From: Cellvibrionaceae bacterium
Lineage (GTDB): Bacteria > Pseudomonadota > Gammaproteobacteria > Pseudomonadales > Cellvibrionaceae
NCBI GenBank assembly: GCA_027012915.1
Contig: JALUYN010000357.1
Coordinates: 1-6,038, forward strand
Reading direction: 5' to 3'
DNA: 6,038 nucleotides
In this document: positions 5,037 to 6,038 of the stretch, piece by piece
Layout of the letters: each line of letters starts with the position of its first letter
Numbering within the stretch: the stretch's first letter is position 1
The notes under the pieces: model-generated
What the model was told of the DNA's origin: nothing
Database searches by the model: none
The model's input: the letters and a program-made list of their open reading frames with translations, nothing else
Program-made: the position numbers and the translations under genes

Positions 5037-6038
5037 CTAGTGTCCGTTTGACTGATAAGTTGCTGAATTGCCGACGGCTGTTGCGGATCCGAACACGCTG
5101 CCGGATTGGCCAACGGTTGCGCTGCCGCGCGCGACCACTGAGCCGGCATTATATTGTTGGGTCTGACCGTGCAGCGTTGCGTCGCCGCAAATGTTGCACA
5201 GGGTTGCGGTTGCCGCGTTGCCGATCGATGTCGCGGTAACGATGCCATCTCCCTCATAGTTGGAGGTGCCGTTCAGGCTGGCTTCGCTGTAGACCGATCC
5301 GTAATTGTTCTGGACCGCATAAAGACCCGTATCAGATCCGACATTCGAAACCTCGGCGGCGTTGCCAACGCCATAGGCACTTGAGGTCGCATAGCCTGAC
5401 CAGTCGTCCAAAGTCACATAAGACTGCGAATCGACATCCGAATCATTGCCTTGGAAAAGCTCAGAGCCGTCTCGGCCAAGTGAAGCATAGCCCCATTCAT
5501 TGTGCATGGTGGCTGAGTTGCCAAAGCCAGTCGAAGCGGCAAGCACATTATGTCCATTGCCGAGATAGACATCGCTCGAGGCTGAGATCGATTCGCCGGC
5601 CGCGGTGGTTTGAACCGCGCCATTGATATTGGTGCTGGTTGTGCCGCTCGATGACAAAGCGTTGCCGCCGGCTGTCGTGCCAAAGCTCGCCGAGGTGCCA
5701 TCACAGCACATATCGACATCCGTGGTTGAGGTGACAGAGCCGTTGCTTTCCTGGATTTGGAAAGCTGCGTTCTTGCCCCACTCATCAGTTGGAACTGAAA
5801 CATTGGCGATGCCGGTTGTGGCGGTCGCGATATTATTGGCGCGGTCGATGTCGACGCGCGTATTCGCTGCGACATCGCCGTTAGAGACTTGCTCTGCGCG
5901 ATAATAATTGTCGCCGTCCCATGTTCCGCCAGTGGTGGAGTTGCCATAGGCCGTCGTGGTTGCAACCGCGAGACCGGCTGTGCCGCCCAGCAATTGATTG
6001 TCGGCGCGAACATTGCCCTCAAGGGCTTGAGTGACGTC
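5037..6038 (-). CDS. Repeat-rich secreted surface protein, C-terminal 333 residues (HfaD-like holdfast anchor candidate)
   Basis: The frame is open through the right edge, so the N-terminus, including any signal peptide, is missing; the first TTG inside (5993) is not a credible start. The visible 333 residues are rich in Gly, Ser, Thr, Ala and Asn, nearly free of Lys, and acidic, as expected for an extracellular protein. They divide into seven imperfect repeats of 42-52 residues (window-local starts 1, 48, 95, 141, 193, 241, 292). Each opens with a Q-x-x-x-x-G-x-V-like strand and later has an ATA-x-G-x-GN-x-A-like strand; the last ends SATAVGNSATYQSNGH. Four cysteines occur, as CC (111-112) and CNIC (281-284), perhaps disulfides. 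Composition and the GN-x-A ending recall HfaD, the holdfast anchor of stalked alphaproteobacteria; curlin-like or other adhesins remain possible. No C-terminal outer-membrane anchor is seen. Higher GC than the cassette suggests a resident gene. Confidence 0.6.
   Translation of the reverse strand, partial: DVTQALEGNVRADNQLLGGTAGLAVATTTAYGNSTTGGTWDGDNYYRAEQVSNGDVAANTRVDIDRANNIATATTGIANVSVPTDEWGKNAAFQIQESNGSVTSTTDVDMCCDGTSASFGTTAGGNALSSSGTTSTNINGAVQTTAAGESISASSDVYLGNGHNVLAASTGFGNSATMHNEWGYASLGRDGSELFQGNDSDVDSQSYVTLDDWSGYATSSAYGVGNAAEVSNVGSDTGLYAVQNNYGSVYSEASLNGTSNYEGDGIVTATSIGNAATATLCNICGDATLHGQTQQYNAGSVVARGSATVGQSGSVFGSATAVGNSATYQSNGH

Noticed and set aside
4718..5257. 179-residue minus-strand frame crossing the end of the methyltransferase-like gene and the hairpin
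   Set aside because: It spans a strong terminator hairpin and two well-supported genes, and its peptide is low in recognisable pattern; a shadow frame.
5414..6022. 202-residue minus-strand frame overlapping the repeat protein
   Set aside because: It is the shifted frame of the GC-rich repeat gene; its Ala/Pro/Arg/Ser-rich peptide has no domain, while the other frame shows a regular protein repeat.
5037..6038. Trimeric autotransporter (YadA-like) as identity of the repeat protein
   Set aside because: AVGNSA-like strands recall YadA heads, but the C-terminus ends within a repeat and lacks coiled-coil stalk and membrane anchor with a terminal aromatic residue.

Overview
The window reads as part of an accessory surface-polysaccharide or glycosylation region from an alphaproteobacterium. 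The lineage is inferred from three things: an IS3-type transposase start of a kind common in that class, a small two-helix membrane protein that resembles short uncharacterised alphaproteobacterial proteins, and a repeat-rich secreted protein on the right that most resembles the holdfast anchor protein HfaD of stalked bacteria (Caulobacter/Hyphomonas/Maricaulis type). No ribosomal or tRNA gene is present to fix the taxonomy.

Layout, left to right. Bases 1-125 are the end of an insertion sequence; only the first 20 codons of its orfA are inside the window, read leftward. Bases 126-312 hold nothing I can support. A small membrane protein lies at 313-537 (+). It converges with an exostosin-like glycosyltransferase (619 to about 1584 or 1641, -). 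A divergent gap leads to a nucleotide-diphospho-sugar transferase of the PF03407/GT77 type (1844-2605, +). A 300-base non-coding gap carrying a 13-bp tandem repeat precedes a GT8 glycosyltransferase (2924-3856, +). A 185-base gap with two short palindromes precedes a SAM-methyltransferase-fold protein (4042-4971, +). A strong hairpin at 4978-5020 lies between this gene and a convergent repeat protein (5037-6038, -), which is open at the right edge of the window.

How the genes may work together: three glycosyltransferases of different families plus a probable methyltransferase are what one expects of a cassette that builds or decorates a glycan. They are not packed as an operon: gaps are about 185-300 bases and one gene is on the opposite strand, so each may be expressed separately. 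The cassette is visibly richer in A+T than the repeat protein (60-base samples: 27/60 GC at 2161-2220 and 16/60 at 3421-3480, against 38/60 at 5821-5880). With the IS end at the left, this suggests acquired DNA inserted beside a resident adhesin gene. Whether the cassette modifies that adhesin, makes holdfast or capsule sugar, or is unrelated cannot be decided from the sequence.

The most interesting item is the repeat protein: its visible 333 residues divide completely into seven diverged repeats of 42-52 residues. I found no CRISPR array, RNA gene, phage module or clear defence system.
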